Assembly: GCA_050942995.1 (NCBI GenBank)
Contig: JBMNOI010000109.1
Location: forward strand, 1 to 12,658
DNA length: 12,658 nucleotides
DNA from: JBMNOI01 sp050942995
GTDB lineage: Bacteria; Chloroflexota; Anaerolineae; UBA1429
Direction of reading: 5' to 3'
Shown: in pieces, positions 7,388 to 12,658 of the stretch
Layout: each line of letters begins with the position of its first letter
Numbering within the stretch: position 1 is the stretch's first letter
The notes under the pieces: generated by a model
Database searches by the model: none
What the model was told of the DNA's origin: nothing
Seen by the model: the letters and a program-made list of their open reading frames with translations, nothing else
Program-made: the position numbers and the translations under genes

Positions 7388-8632
7388 ATGACAGAGAACG
7401 GACTCGCCCCGGTCAAGATCACCGATGTGCAGGTTATTCTGACGGCGCCCGATGGCATTCGCCTCGTGGTTGTCAAAGTGCTGACGGATCAACCCGGCCT
7501 CTATGGTCTGGGCTGTGCGACCTTTACTCAGCGGCCGCTGGCGGTCGCGACGGCGATCGAGGAGTATCTCAAGCCGTTTGTCATCGGCCGCGACGCCGAT
7601 CGCATCGATGATATCTATCAGGCCGCCTATGTCAGCTCGTACTGGCGTAGTGGGCCGGTGCTCAACAATGCTTTGAGCGGCATCGATCAGGCGCTATGGG
7701 ACATCAAAGGAAAACGCGCCAATATGCCGGTGTACCAGCTTCTCGGCGGCAAGTGCCGCGAGGCGGCGCCGGTGTATGTGCACGCCTCGGGCGCCGACCC
7801 CAAAGAGGTCGAGGATCAGGCGCGGATGTATATGGAGCAGGGTTACCGCTACATCCGCTGCCAGATGGCGATTTCGGGGCTGAGCACCTACGGCAGTCGC
7901 GCGGGCCAGATCATTCCGGCGCTGAATCCGGCGCAAAAGCGCACCTGGGAGCCCACCCCCTATGTGCGCAGCGTGCCGGCTCTGTTCGAGCACCTGCGGG
8001 TGACGCTGGGCGAGGATGTGGAACTGCTTCACGATGTGCACGAGCGCATCCCGCCCATCCAGGGCGTGTGGCTGGCCAAGGCGCTGGAGCCGTATCGCCT
8101 GTTCTTCCTGGAGGATCTGTTCGCGCCGGAGGATAACGAGTATTTCCGCATGGTGCGGCAGCAAACATCCACGCCCATCGCCATGGGCGAGCTGTTCGTC
8201 AACCAGGCCGAATATGTGCCTCTCATTCGCGACCGGCTGATCGACTTTATTCGGGTGCACATCTCGGACATTGGCGGGTTTACCATGGCGCGCAAGCTGG
8301 CGGCGTTCTGCGAGTTCATGGGTGTGCGCACGGCGTGGCACGGCCCGGGAGATGTGTCGCCGGTGGGGCACGCCGCCAACCTGCATCTGGACCTGGCGGT
8401 GCCCAATTTCGGCATTCAGGAGCTGGCGCTGTTCCGCGACAACACGCGGGAGGTGTTCCCCGGTTGTCCCGAGGTACGCGACGGGTGCCTGTGGCTGTGG
8501 GCCAACGACAAGCCGGGCTGGGGCGTCGATATCGACGAGAAAAAGGCCGCCCGGTACCCCTTCCCCGAGCACGAATACAACGGCGCATGGCCGGAGATAC
8601 GGCGGCTGGACGGTACGGTGATTCGGCCTTAG
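7388..8632 (+). CDS. Mannonate/gluconate dehydratase-like enolase superfamily protein (ManD/RspA group)
   Basis: Encodes 414 residues of the mannonate dehydratase subgroup, which removes water from sugar acids (D-mannonate or D-gluconate) to give 2-keto-3-deoxygluconate. It has an N-terminal capping domain (about 8-125) and a barrel holding what look like all the family's active-site residues. These are Arg157 and Tyr168 (on the mobile loop), Asp216 and His218 in HDVH, Glu242 in LEDLF, Glu268 in GELF, Arg289 in RVHISDIGG, His318 and Asp322 in WHGPGDVSP, and Glu345 in FGIQE; the three acidic residues 216, 242 and 268 would bind Mg. From memory, an Ala or Pro after the HG of this motif separates efficient from weak mannonate dehydratases; here it is Pro320, so gluconate or another acid may be the substrate. 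The ATG at 7388 follows GGAGGA with 4-5 bases; longer in-frame starts would cross the promoter. An RraA-like gene converges on it. Confidence 0.9.
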   Translation: MTENGLAPVKITDVQVILTAPDGIRLVVVKVLTDQPGLYGLGCATFTQRPLAVATAIEEYLKPFVIGRDADRIDDIYQAAYVSSYWRSGPVLNNALSGIDQALWDIKGKRANMPVYQLLGGKCREAAPVYVHASGADPKEVEDQARMYMEQGYRYIRCQMAISGLSTYGSRAGQIIPALNPAQKRTWEPTPYVRSVPALFEHLRVTLGEDVELLHDVHERIPPIQGVWLAKALEPYRLFFLEDLFAPEDNEYFRMVRQQTSTPIAMGELFVNQAEYVPLIRDRLIDFIRVHISDIGGFTMARKLAAFCEFMGVRTAWHGPGDVSPVGHAANLHLDLAVPNFGIQELALFRDNTREVFPGCPEVRDGCLWLWANDKPGWGVDIDEKKAARYPFPEHEYNGAWPEIRRLDGTVIRP

Positions 8633-8657
8633 CGTCTGCGGCCTGTCGCAAGATCAC

Positions 8658-8689
8658 GCGGCCCGCCCTGAATGTTCAGGACGGGCCGC
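8658..8689. terminator. Hairpin between convergent genes, likely bidirectional terminator
   Basis: Arms 8658-8672 (GCGGCCCGCCCTGAA) and 8675-8689 pair at 14 of 15 positions around TG. It lies 25 bases past the dehydratase stop and 8 bases from the stop of the minus-strand gene. Neither side has a clear T-run, so termination would rely on the strong stem or on other factors. Confidence 0.6.
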
Positions 8690-8697
8690 TGTCCGTG

Positions 8698-9432
8698 TTA
8701 CAACCCGGCGTAATAGGCCTCGACGGTCTCGACGTCGACCGTCTCGTCCATGGGCATGCCCAGCTTTTCATAGAGCGCCCGACGGCCGCGCATGTCGGCC
8801 AGGAGGATGGCGATGGCATGGCCGGCGACCTCTTCGGCGATCTCGTAGGGCACCACCACCACACCGTCATCGTCGCAGCCGACGATATCGCCGGGGCGCA
8901 CCTGTACGCCGCCACAGCCCACCGGCACCTGCGTCTCGACCGCCTGAATGCGTCCGGGGATGATCGTCCGGCCGCGTTTGCGCGAGCAGATAGGGGTCTT
9001 TTGTAGCGCCACCTCGTACGTATCGCGGCAGTAGCCGTCGGTGACGATGCCCACCGCGCCTCGGGCGACGACGCCCAGTGAGTTGTTCGATCCCCAGTAA
9101 CCCACCTCGGGGCTGCCGCCGGTATCGGTGACGACCACGCTGCCCGGCCGCACGTGCGGGTCGATGTTGACGTGGCCCATCTCTTTGAACCAGATGCCGT
9201 GGGCATTGACGATATCGCCGGTGCTGCTCAGCGGCCACATGGGCCGGTTGGCCGGTACGCAGCGCAGCGTCACGGCCACGCCCCACCACTTCATGCCCGG
9301 CCACAGCGGGCGCACGTCGGGGTCCATCAGCCCCACGTTAAAGTAGCCGATGCCGTCCATGGCGTCGACGATGTCGACCACGCGCAGATACTTGTAGCGG
9401 GGTAACAGGGCATAGGTATCGGACTTTTCCAT
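8698..9432 (-). CDS. RraA-like family protein (class II HMG/CHA aldolase / oxaloacetate decarboxylase type)
   Basis: Encodes 244 residues of the RraA-like fold. Some members are divalent-metal class II aldolases acting on 4-hydroxy-4-methyl-2-oxoglutarate and related acids and decarboxylate oxaloacetate; others bind RNase E. The catalytic signature is present: WG at 113-114, then ARGAVGIVTDGYCRDTYE (123-140), with Arg136, Asp137 and Glu140 matching the G-x20-R-D-x2-E/D pattern of the aldolases. This favours an enzyme over an RNase E regulator. The C-terminal part carries VQVRPGDIVGCDDDGVVVVP (176-195), another family hallmark. The ATG at 9432 follows GGAGG by 6 bases; a further 16 upstream codons would have no such site. 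The convergent dehydratase suggests a shared role in sugar-acid breakdown, which is inference; the exact substrate cannot be told. Confidence 0.86.
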   Translation of the reverse strand: MEKSDTYALLPRYKYLRVVDIVDAMDGIGYFNVGLMDPDVRPLWPGMKWWGVAVTLRCVPANRPMWPLSSTGDIVNAHGIWFKEMGHVNIDPHVRPGSVVVTDTGGSPEVGYWGSNNSLGVVARGAVGIVTDGYCRDTYEVALQKTPICSRKRGRTIIPGRIQAVETQVPVGCGGVQVRPGDIVGCDDDGVVVVPYEIAEEVAGHAIAILLADMRGRRALYEKLGMPMDETVDVETVEAYYAGL

Positions 9433-9478
9433 CGTTTTCCTCCATCTGAGTGTGGGTGACGGCGGGCGAATCGGCCAC

Positions 9479-9508
9479 ATTCTAGCGCCGTAGCGCCGGG
9501 GGTGTCAA
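9479..9508 (-). promoter_or_regulatory. Promoter of the RraA-like gene
   Basis: On the minus strand a perfect TTGACA (9503-9508) and TAGAAT (9479-9484) are 18 bases apart. The start would be near 9472, about 40 bases before the ATG at 9432. Confidence 0.7.
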
Positions 9509-9579
9509 TGCAAGTTGTGCGCTGCCTCTTTTAAAGTCATATATGAGTGGGGGAATAATAATCTTGATTTATCCGAGTT

Positions 9580-9592
9580 TACTAATCTAGTA
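9580..9592. promoter_or_regulatory. Palindrome TACTA-3-TAGTA, upstream operator candidate
   Basis: TACTA (9580-9584) and TAGTA (9588-9592) are perfect reverse complements with 3 bases between. It sits 11 bases upstream of the -35 box at 9604. A near copy lies at the -10/start region of the same promoter, which makes a paired operator plausible. Confidence 0.45.
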
Positions 9593-9603
9593 TCGAGCAA
9601 TGA

Positions 9604-9632
9604 TTGACAAACATCATATTTTATGGTATAAT
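9604..9632 (+). promoter_or_regulatory. Perfect-consensus sigma70 promoter
   Basis: TTGACA (9604-9609), a 17-base spacer and TATAAT (9627-9632) match the consensus at all 12 positions with ideal spacing, in an AT-rich setting. The start is predicted near 9639. The first downstream genes on this strand are the 28-codon ORF at 9688 and the signal-peptide gene at 9898. Such a strong site usually marks an abundant RNA or a tightly repressed gene. Confidence 0.8.
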
Positions 9633-9648
9633 TTACTAATTTTAGTAA
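9633..9648. promoter_or_regulatory. Palindrome TTACTA-4-TAGTAA at the predicted start site, operator candidate
   Basis: TTACTA (9633-9638) and TAGTAA (9643-9648) are perfect arms with a 4-base spacer, directly behind TATAAT. A protein bound here would block initiation. Compare the related palindrome at 9580-9592, whose spacer is one base shorter. Part of the right arm overlaps the 9-bp tandem repeat, so chance similarity is possible. Confidence 0.4.
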
Positions 9649-9691
9649 TTTTAGTAGTTTATACAGGTTATGTAGGCTATGTAGGTCATGG
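9638..9691. repeat. Degenerate 9-bp tandem repeat, six units
   Basis: Six consecutive nonamers read AATTTTAGT, AATTTTAGT, AGTTTATAC, AGGTTATGT, AGGCTATGT and AGGTCATGG. The first two are identical and the last three share AGG-nnATG. The bases just before (9629-9637) resemble a seventh unit. The array starts at the predicted transcription start and runs into the ATG of a short ORF. Confidence 0.7.
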
Positions 9692-9774
9692 ATCATTCAT
9701 CATGGGATTACATTAATCAGTTATTAGAGAGCGTTGAGGTCGAATTAAGTGATGTGGGTTGTTTAATAGATTAA
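9688..9774 (+). CDS. Possible 28-residue leader peptide
   Basis: An ATG at 9688 opens 28 codons ending in TAA at 9772-9774. The peptide is acidic and begins MDHSSWDYINQLLESVEVEL. It matches no family I recognise. It is the first ORF on the transcript from the perfect promoter, about 50 bases from the predicted start. The only ribosome-site candidates are TAGG sequences from the 9-bp repeat with poor spacing, so translation is doubtful. It could be an attenuator-like leader peptide or chance. Confidence 0.25.
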   Translation: MDHSSWDYINQLLESVEVELSDVGCLID

Positions 9775-9897
9775 AAATTGAACGTCAATTCGATCTCGCT
9801 TATTTTTCGGTTTGCATCTCAGCTTTTGGTATGACATGGGTTTCGCTCACTCTTGGAGTGTTGGCCGGTGATCATCTCATTACAAGGAGGTTTGAGA
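9775..9897 (+). other. Leader region upstream of the signal-peptide gene
   Basis: This stretch lies inside the long (about 260-base) 5' leader. It holds a small hairpin, CACTC-TTG-GAGTG (9848-9860), and a perfect AAGGAGG (9884-9890) 7 bases before the GTG at 9898. I recognise no riboswitch class in it. A TTG-initiated frame (9759-10004) crosses it with one hydrophobic segment but has no ribosome site. Confidence 0.4.
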
Positions 9898-10305
9898 GTG
9901 AACAGGCCGCAAGTTGTTGTGATGCTCATGCTGTTAATCCTTCTGCTGGCAACCGGATCAACTCTGGCTTAGGATCCACCACTAATGGATGTGTCTGGAG
10001 ATGACCTTGCATCTGTTCAACCTCTAGGATACTGGGTAAATGCCCATTCCTACCGTTGGGAAGAAGTCAACGATAATGGAGACACCCATTGGTTGGCGGT
10101 GTGGCGGTTATGGTGGTGTTACGATCAGCAGTTCGTGCCCGGGTATTTGTTGACGTGTTGGTCCGGGTGGGAGTGTATTGACAATTGGACGTGGTGGCTG
10201 CATCATCCCGAGTCCAAGTTGGGAGTGCCCTCAACCTGGCGGGGTATACAACCTGGAGCGCAGAACTTGAGTAACTATCTCGCAACGGGCTATTTCGATG
10301 ATTAG
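9898..10305 (+). pseudogene. Trp-rich secreted protein interrupted by an in-frame TAG after its signal peptide
   Basis: A GTG at 9898 with an ideal AAGGAGG site 7 bases upstream opens a classic signal peptide: MNRPQ, a hydrophobic core VVVMLMLLILLLA, then TGSTLA. Codon 25 (9970-9972) is TAG. The same frame then runs on for 110 residues (DPPLMDVSGDD onward) to a TAG at 10303-10305. The intact form was probably LAQDPP, with CAG changed to TAG exactly at the expected signal peptidase site. The mature part has 12 Trp and 3 Cys in 110 residues (for example WRLWWCYD and DNWTWWLHH) and ends in GYFDD; I recognise no family. An ATG at 9985 could restart translation (AGGA at 9971-9974 overlaps the stop), but that product would lack a signal peptide. 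A nonsense mutation, a sequencing error and amber readthrough are all possible. The strong promoter and ribosome site argue that it was recently active. Confidence 0.6.
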
Positions 10306-10308
10306 GGC

Positions 10309-10390
10309 GTGTTTGAAAAACACCGCAGTGGAGGGCAACGTCGCGAAAGCGTCCCGAATCGCGCTCGGGGGCATAGGAACTGCGTTGCCC
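10309..10390. repeat. Foldable segment between the Trp-rich gene and the next pseudogene
   Basis: Several nested inverted repeats occur here. GTGTTT/AAACAC (10309-10323) comes first. An outer stem pairs GGGCAACG (10333-10340) with CGTTGCCC (10383-10390). Inside it are CGC-GAAA-GCG with a GNRA-type loop (10342-10351) and CCCGA/TCGGG (10353-10369). Together they can form a three-way junction. This may be a small palindromic repeat or a structured RNA; I cannot name a class. It also carries the point where the downstream gene loses its N-terminus. Confidence 0.35.
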
Positions 10391-11051
10391 ATTGCTTCTT
10401 GCTCTATGCCTGGCCCTGGGGGTGTACTGGGGCTTCCGGGCGCGTTCCGAGTCATTCCCCTTCATCGGCCTGCACGAACTGGTGCCCGCGGAAGAGATCG
10501 AGTGGAAATGCGAGGGCGAGGTCGTCGCGCTTTGGGAGCGAGTGCTCGATCAGGAAGGCGTCAGCCGCTCCGTCGACTGTGGCGACATGCGGACCGTGTT
10601 CACGCCGTCTCTCGTGGGCCAACCCGCCTGGGGATATTCGGCGAGTGCCGAGCTGGCATCCTCACGTCGCGGATTCAGCTATAGCCTGTGGGTCTATGGC
10701 GACCTGGCGGAGGCGGCGTAGGCCGGGGCGCGATGGCAGGGGCATTTCCGCGGGCTGGCTCAAGGGCAGATCGCCGTCAGCGAAGTGGGCAGCGCCTTTA
10801 CCATGAAGGGAGAGGACGAGGCCGGCCTGCCCCTGTGGGGCCGCGTGGTGCAGGAGGGCTCGCGGCTGCTGGTCATCAGGGTACGGGCCATGTCCCTGCC
10901 TTTGACCCTCAAAGATCTGGAGCAATGGAAGGATCAGGGCCTGACCGCGCTCTCCGCAACTAGAGCCGGAGGATGGCGAGGCCACCGAGGCGTTCTTTGA
11001 GCGCGTCATTCCCGCCATCGAGAAAAACGCTTCCTTATCGGCGAGGAGTAA
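10380..11051 (+). pseudogene. Degraded membrane-anchored or secreted protein of unknown family
   Basis: One frame gives LLLALCLALGVYWGFRAR (a membrane anchor or signal segment), then a soluble part with FPFIGLHELVPAEEIEWKC and SYSLWVYGDLAEAA. A TAG at 10719-10721 interrupts it, and the same frame resumes as AGARWQGHFRGLAQGQIAVS and continues to LTALSA. There the reading moves to the +1 frame (LEPEDGEATEAFFERVIPAI, about 10960-11020), as if one A had been inserted near 10958. It returns to the first frame after the A-run at 11022-11026, ending RFLIGEE with TAA at 11049-11051. The rebuilt protein would be about 220 residues. No ATG is available: an in-frame TAG at 10374 lies just upstream, leaving CTG at 10380 or TTG at 10392. 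No known domain is recognised. With one nonsense and two frame changes it is most simply a pseudogene, or a low-quality stretch of sequence. Confidence 0.55.
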
Positions 11052-11088
11052 TGGTCGGCCTCGCCGAGAGGGATCGAAATCGCGCGGC

Positions 11089-11946
11089 TCAGCCGGGCTC
11101 GCGCACCGGCCTGGCCACCACGATCACCCGATGGGTGTTGCTCCAGTGCGGCCAACAACTGAGCAGCGTGACGCGCTCGTCGGGGAACGCGCCAATCCAG
11201 CGGGCGTTCTCCTGCCGGACCTCTGTCGGCGCGCCCTTTTCCGGCACGATAAAGCGATCCTCTACCACGTAGTGAAACGGGCGATCACCGGAGAAAAGGA
11301 TCACCTCATCCCCCGCCTTGAGGTCGGACAGGTAGCGAAAGACCTCGCCGAGAATATTGTTATGCCCTGCGATGACGATATTGCCCCCCTGTCCCGGCCG
11401 ACTCGAATCGCTGTGCCAGCCCGCGGCGTAGGACGCCACCGGCCACGTGCGAACGGTACGGCCGTTGCGCTCGACGTCCTCGGGGTCGACCGGCACGACC
11501 TGAGCATCCAGCTCGATGGCCGGGGCGACGATGCGGGTCGGAAGGGCGTCTACCTCGGGCTCTGCCGGCTCGGCGGGGAGGGCCTCTGACGGTACACTTT
11601 CATCCGTTGTATCCGGTGGGACATCGCCCGTCCCCTCTTCCCGATTCTCGGGATCGGCAGACTCGGGCGCATCCACCCCGCCGGGGGGCAGGACGCTCTC
11701 GGAGGGGGCTGTGGGGGTGGGGGGCGCATCGGGTGCCGTGCCCCTACTCTGGGGGGTGGAGACGACGGCATCGATCAGATCCACCACCGATGCATCGGCC
11801 TGCGCATGGAACATGATGGCCCCCAGTGTGAGAAGGAGCACACCGAGAACAAAGAGACATGAGATAAAGAGCGCTCCGGTTCTGGGGCGTCTCATCGGCT
11901 CAAAGTGTTGCTCTTGTATTTGATCCTTTCGCTGATACGGGTTCAT
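11089..11946 (-). CDS. Sortase with a Pro/Thr/Glu-rich linker
   Basis: Encodes 285 residues of a membrane-bound transpeptidase that cuts an LPXTG-like motif and joins the protein to a cell-surface acceptor. It has a cytoplasmic N-terminus with RRPR (19-22), one membrane helix (about 24-47), a disordered Pro/Thr/Glu-rich linker (about 62-135) that places the enzyme away from the membrane, and a sortase barrel (about 137-280). The catalytic residues are visible: His195 in IVIAGHNN, Cys264 in VTLLSCWPHW, and Arg273 in THRVIVVA. The TLLSC form fits the sortase families of Actinobacteria and Chloroflexota, but I cannot fix the class. The ATG at 11946 follows AGAGGT by about 9 bases. The gene just upstream on the same strand encodes a likely substrate; a terminator separates them. 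It ends about 37 bases from the facing pseudogene. Confidence 0.88.
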   Translation of the reverse strand: MNPYQRKDQIQEQHFEPMRRPRTGALFISCLFVLGVLLLTLGAIMFHAQADASVVDLIDAVVSTPQSRGTAPDAPPTPTAPSESVLPPGGVDAPESADPENREEGTGDVPPDTTDESVPSEALPAEPAEPEVDALPTRIVAPAIELDAQVVPVDPEDVERNGRTVRTWPVASYAAGWHSDSSRPGQGGNIVIAGHNNILGEVFRYLSDLKAGDEVILFSGDRPFHYVVEDRFIVPEKGAPTEVRQENARWIGAFPDERVTLLSCWPHWSNTHRVIVVARPVREPG

Positions 11947-12049
11947 CGTGCGTTGACCTCTCTGATGAAAGAATGCTACATTATTCCACAGAATCGACTA
12001 TTCTTTGTGCGATGACTCGTTTTTCGTTCCGCAGATGTCAGTATACTCA

Positions 12050-12059
12050 GAATATATTC
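12050..12059. promoter_or_regulatory. Palindrome GAATATATTC upstream of the sortase gene
   Basis: A perfect 10-bp palindrome lies about 105 bases upstream of the sortase start, next to TATACT (12041-12046 region, minus strand), in an AT-rich gap. I see no convincing -35 partner, so the sortase promoter is not placed. An operator role is only possible. Confidence 0.25.
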
Positions 12060-12071
12060 ATATCTCGGTGA

Positions 12072-12108
12072 ATAAAGAACTCCCCGCAGAGAAATCCCCG
12101 CGGGGAGT
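12072..12108 (-). terminator. Terminator of the surface-protein gene
   Basis: On the minus strand GCGGGGAGT/ACTCCCCGC arms (12100-12108 and 12079-12087) form a 9-bp stem with a 12-base loop, followed by TCTTTATT. It starts 14 bases after the TAA of the gene ending at 12122, so the sortase gene probably has its own promoter. Confidence 0.75.
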
Positions 12109-12121
12109 CTTGTGCGCGAGC

Positions 12122-12658
12122 TTATGAACGTCGGCGGGCGACGCTCAGCGCAATGGCGCCCAGCACGATCAGGCCGCCGAGCACCAGCAGAATGATGCTC
12201 CACGGGCCGGGACCCTCACCTCCCAGCTCGGGCAATTCGGTATCTGGCGTCTCCTCGGGTGTTGCGGCAGGCTCTTCCGGCGTTTCATCTGGCGTCATGG
12301 CCGGCGTCTCATCCATTTCAGTGGGCGTTTCATCCGGCGCGGTGGTGGGCGTTTCATCCATCTCGGTCGGAGTTTCGTCTGGTGTCTCGCCCGGGGTTTC
12401 GTCTGGCGTCTCGCCCGGCGCTACCGCAGGCGGTTCGGTGGGCGTTTCGCCCGCTTCGGGCGTCTCATCCGCTCCCGGTGTCTCCTCCCCGGCCGGTGCT
12501 TCCTGCAGGCCGATGACCTGGAACGGCTCGACCACGACCCGGCCGTTCACCGTGAGCGGACTGTCGGCCCCGGGGAACTCGAAAACACCCGGCTCACCGG
12601 CATCGATGTGCAGCATGGCATGGAGTGTGTCCGTGGCCTGCCGTTCATCGATCTCTAC
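12122..12658 (-). CDS. Cell-surface protein with Thr/Pro/Glu stalk and LPELG anchor (5' end outside window)
   Basis: The C-terminal 178 residues are visible; the frame is open to the right edge, so the start is missing. The first part (EIDERQATDTLHAMLHIDAG, then GVFEFPGADSP and VNGRVVVEPFQV) resembles the end of the DUF7282-type domain found in surface proteins of Chloroflexota and archaea, by my recollection of the pattern. A low-complexity stalk rich in ETP, DETP and TPTEMDETP repeats follows. The end has LPELG (codons 12221-12235), a Gly/Pro spacer, a hydrophobic helix (IILLVLGGLIVLGAIAL) and a basic tail ARRRS. That is the layout of a sortase sorting signal, with Leu in place of the Thr of LPXTG. 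The next gene on the strand is a sortase, which supports anchoring. It could instead be just a membrane-anchored protein. Confidence 0.75.
   Translation of the reverse strand, partial: VEIDERQATDTLHAMLHIDAGEPGVFEFPGADSPLTVNGRVVVEPFQVIGLQEAPAGEETPGADETPEAGETPTEPPAVAPGETPDETPGETPDETPTEMDETPTTAPDETPTEMDETPAMTPDETPEEPAATPEETPDTELPELGGEGPGPWSIILLVLGGLIVLGAIALSVARRRS
12240..12490. repeat. Degenerate coding repeats of the Thr/Pro/Glu stalk
   Basis: Imperfect short repeats encode TP-E/D-E units, including two copies each of TPTEMDETP and GETPDETP. On the plus strand they show as recurring GGCGTTTCATC and GGCGTCTC-like words. Repeats of this kind change in number by slippage and set stalk length. Confidence 0.7.

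Noticed and set aside
7694..8572. 292-codon minus-strand frame opposite the dehydratase
   Set aside because: Antisense shadow; the plus strand encodes a complete enzyme with all catalytic residues.
9433..9480. 16-codon extension of the RraA-like protein
   Set aside because: The ATG at 9432 has GGAGG at ideal spacing, and the extension overlaps the predicted transcription start.
9638..9691. CRISPR array
   Set aside because: Units are 9 bp and contiguous with no spacers.
9505..9696. 63-codon minus-strand ORF in the AT-rich island
   Set aside because: It is made mostly of the 9-bp repeat and the -35/-10 region of the plus promoter, with no ribosome site.
10306..10330. Insertion-sequence end
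   Set aside because: The GGCGTGTTTGAAAAAC-like text looked IS-like, but no matching inverted copy, target duplication or transposase is visible.
9970..10721. Genome-wide reassignment of TAG as a sense codon
   Set aside because: scpB, aspS and the dehydratase gene in this window end in TAG at their normal family lengths.

Overview
The window looks like chromosome of a GC-rich bacterium. The best guess is Chloroflexota (Anaerolineae-like). This rests on an rnc-smc pair, an aspartyl-tRNA synthetase with non-discriminating features, a sortase next to a Thr/Pro/Glu-rich surface protein, and frequent GTG/TTG starts. The assignment is inferred from gene style; no rRNA or other marker is present.

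Left part (1-7140), housekeeping. scpB runs on the plus strand and ends in a strong intrinsic terminator. It converges on a minus-strand cluster aspS, rnc, smc. ScpB and SMC belong to one complex (SMC-ScpAB, chromosome condensation) but face each other here. rnc has a long imperfect hairpin in its leader and lacks one normally invariant metal-binding Asp. aspS has its own TATAAT promoter, and its true start lies well inside the longest open frame.

Middle part (7141-9510), sugar-acid metabolism. A mannonate/gluconate dehydratase-like enolase-superfamily gene (plus) converges with an RraA-like class II aldolase/decarboxylase gene (minus). Each has a recognisable sigma70-type promoter, and a 15-bp hairpin lies between their stops.

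Accessory part (9510-11088). An AT-rich island carries a perfect TTGACA-17-TATAAT promoter flanked by two TACTA/TAGTA palindromes. A degenerate 9-bp tandem repeat starts at the predicted transcription start. Downstream are a 28-codon leader ORF, an ideal Shine-Dalgarno, and a signal peptide cut off by an in-frame TAG. A Trp-rich secreted protein continues in the same frame after that TAG. A second gene follows with another in-frame TAG and two apparent frameshifts, so this stretch is either decaying or carries sequence errors; programmed readthrough is the alternative. Whole-genome TAG reassignment is unlikely because scpB, aspS and the dehydratase gene all end properly in TAG.

Right part (11089-12658), cell surface. 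A sortase (catalytic His, Cys and Arg visible) lies downstream of a gene that runs off the right edge. That gene encodes a Thr/Pro/Glu repeat stalk, an LPELG motif, a membrane helix and an Arg-rich tail, so it is a likely substrate for the sortase.
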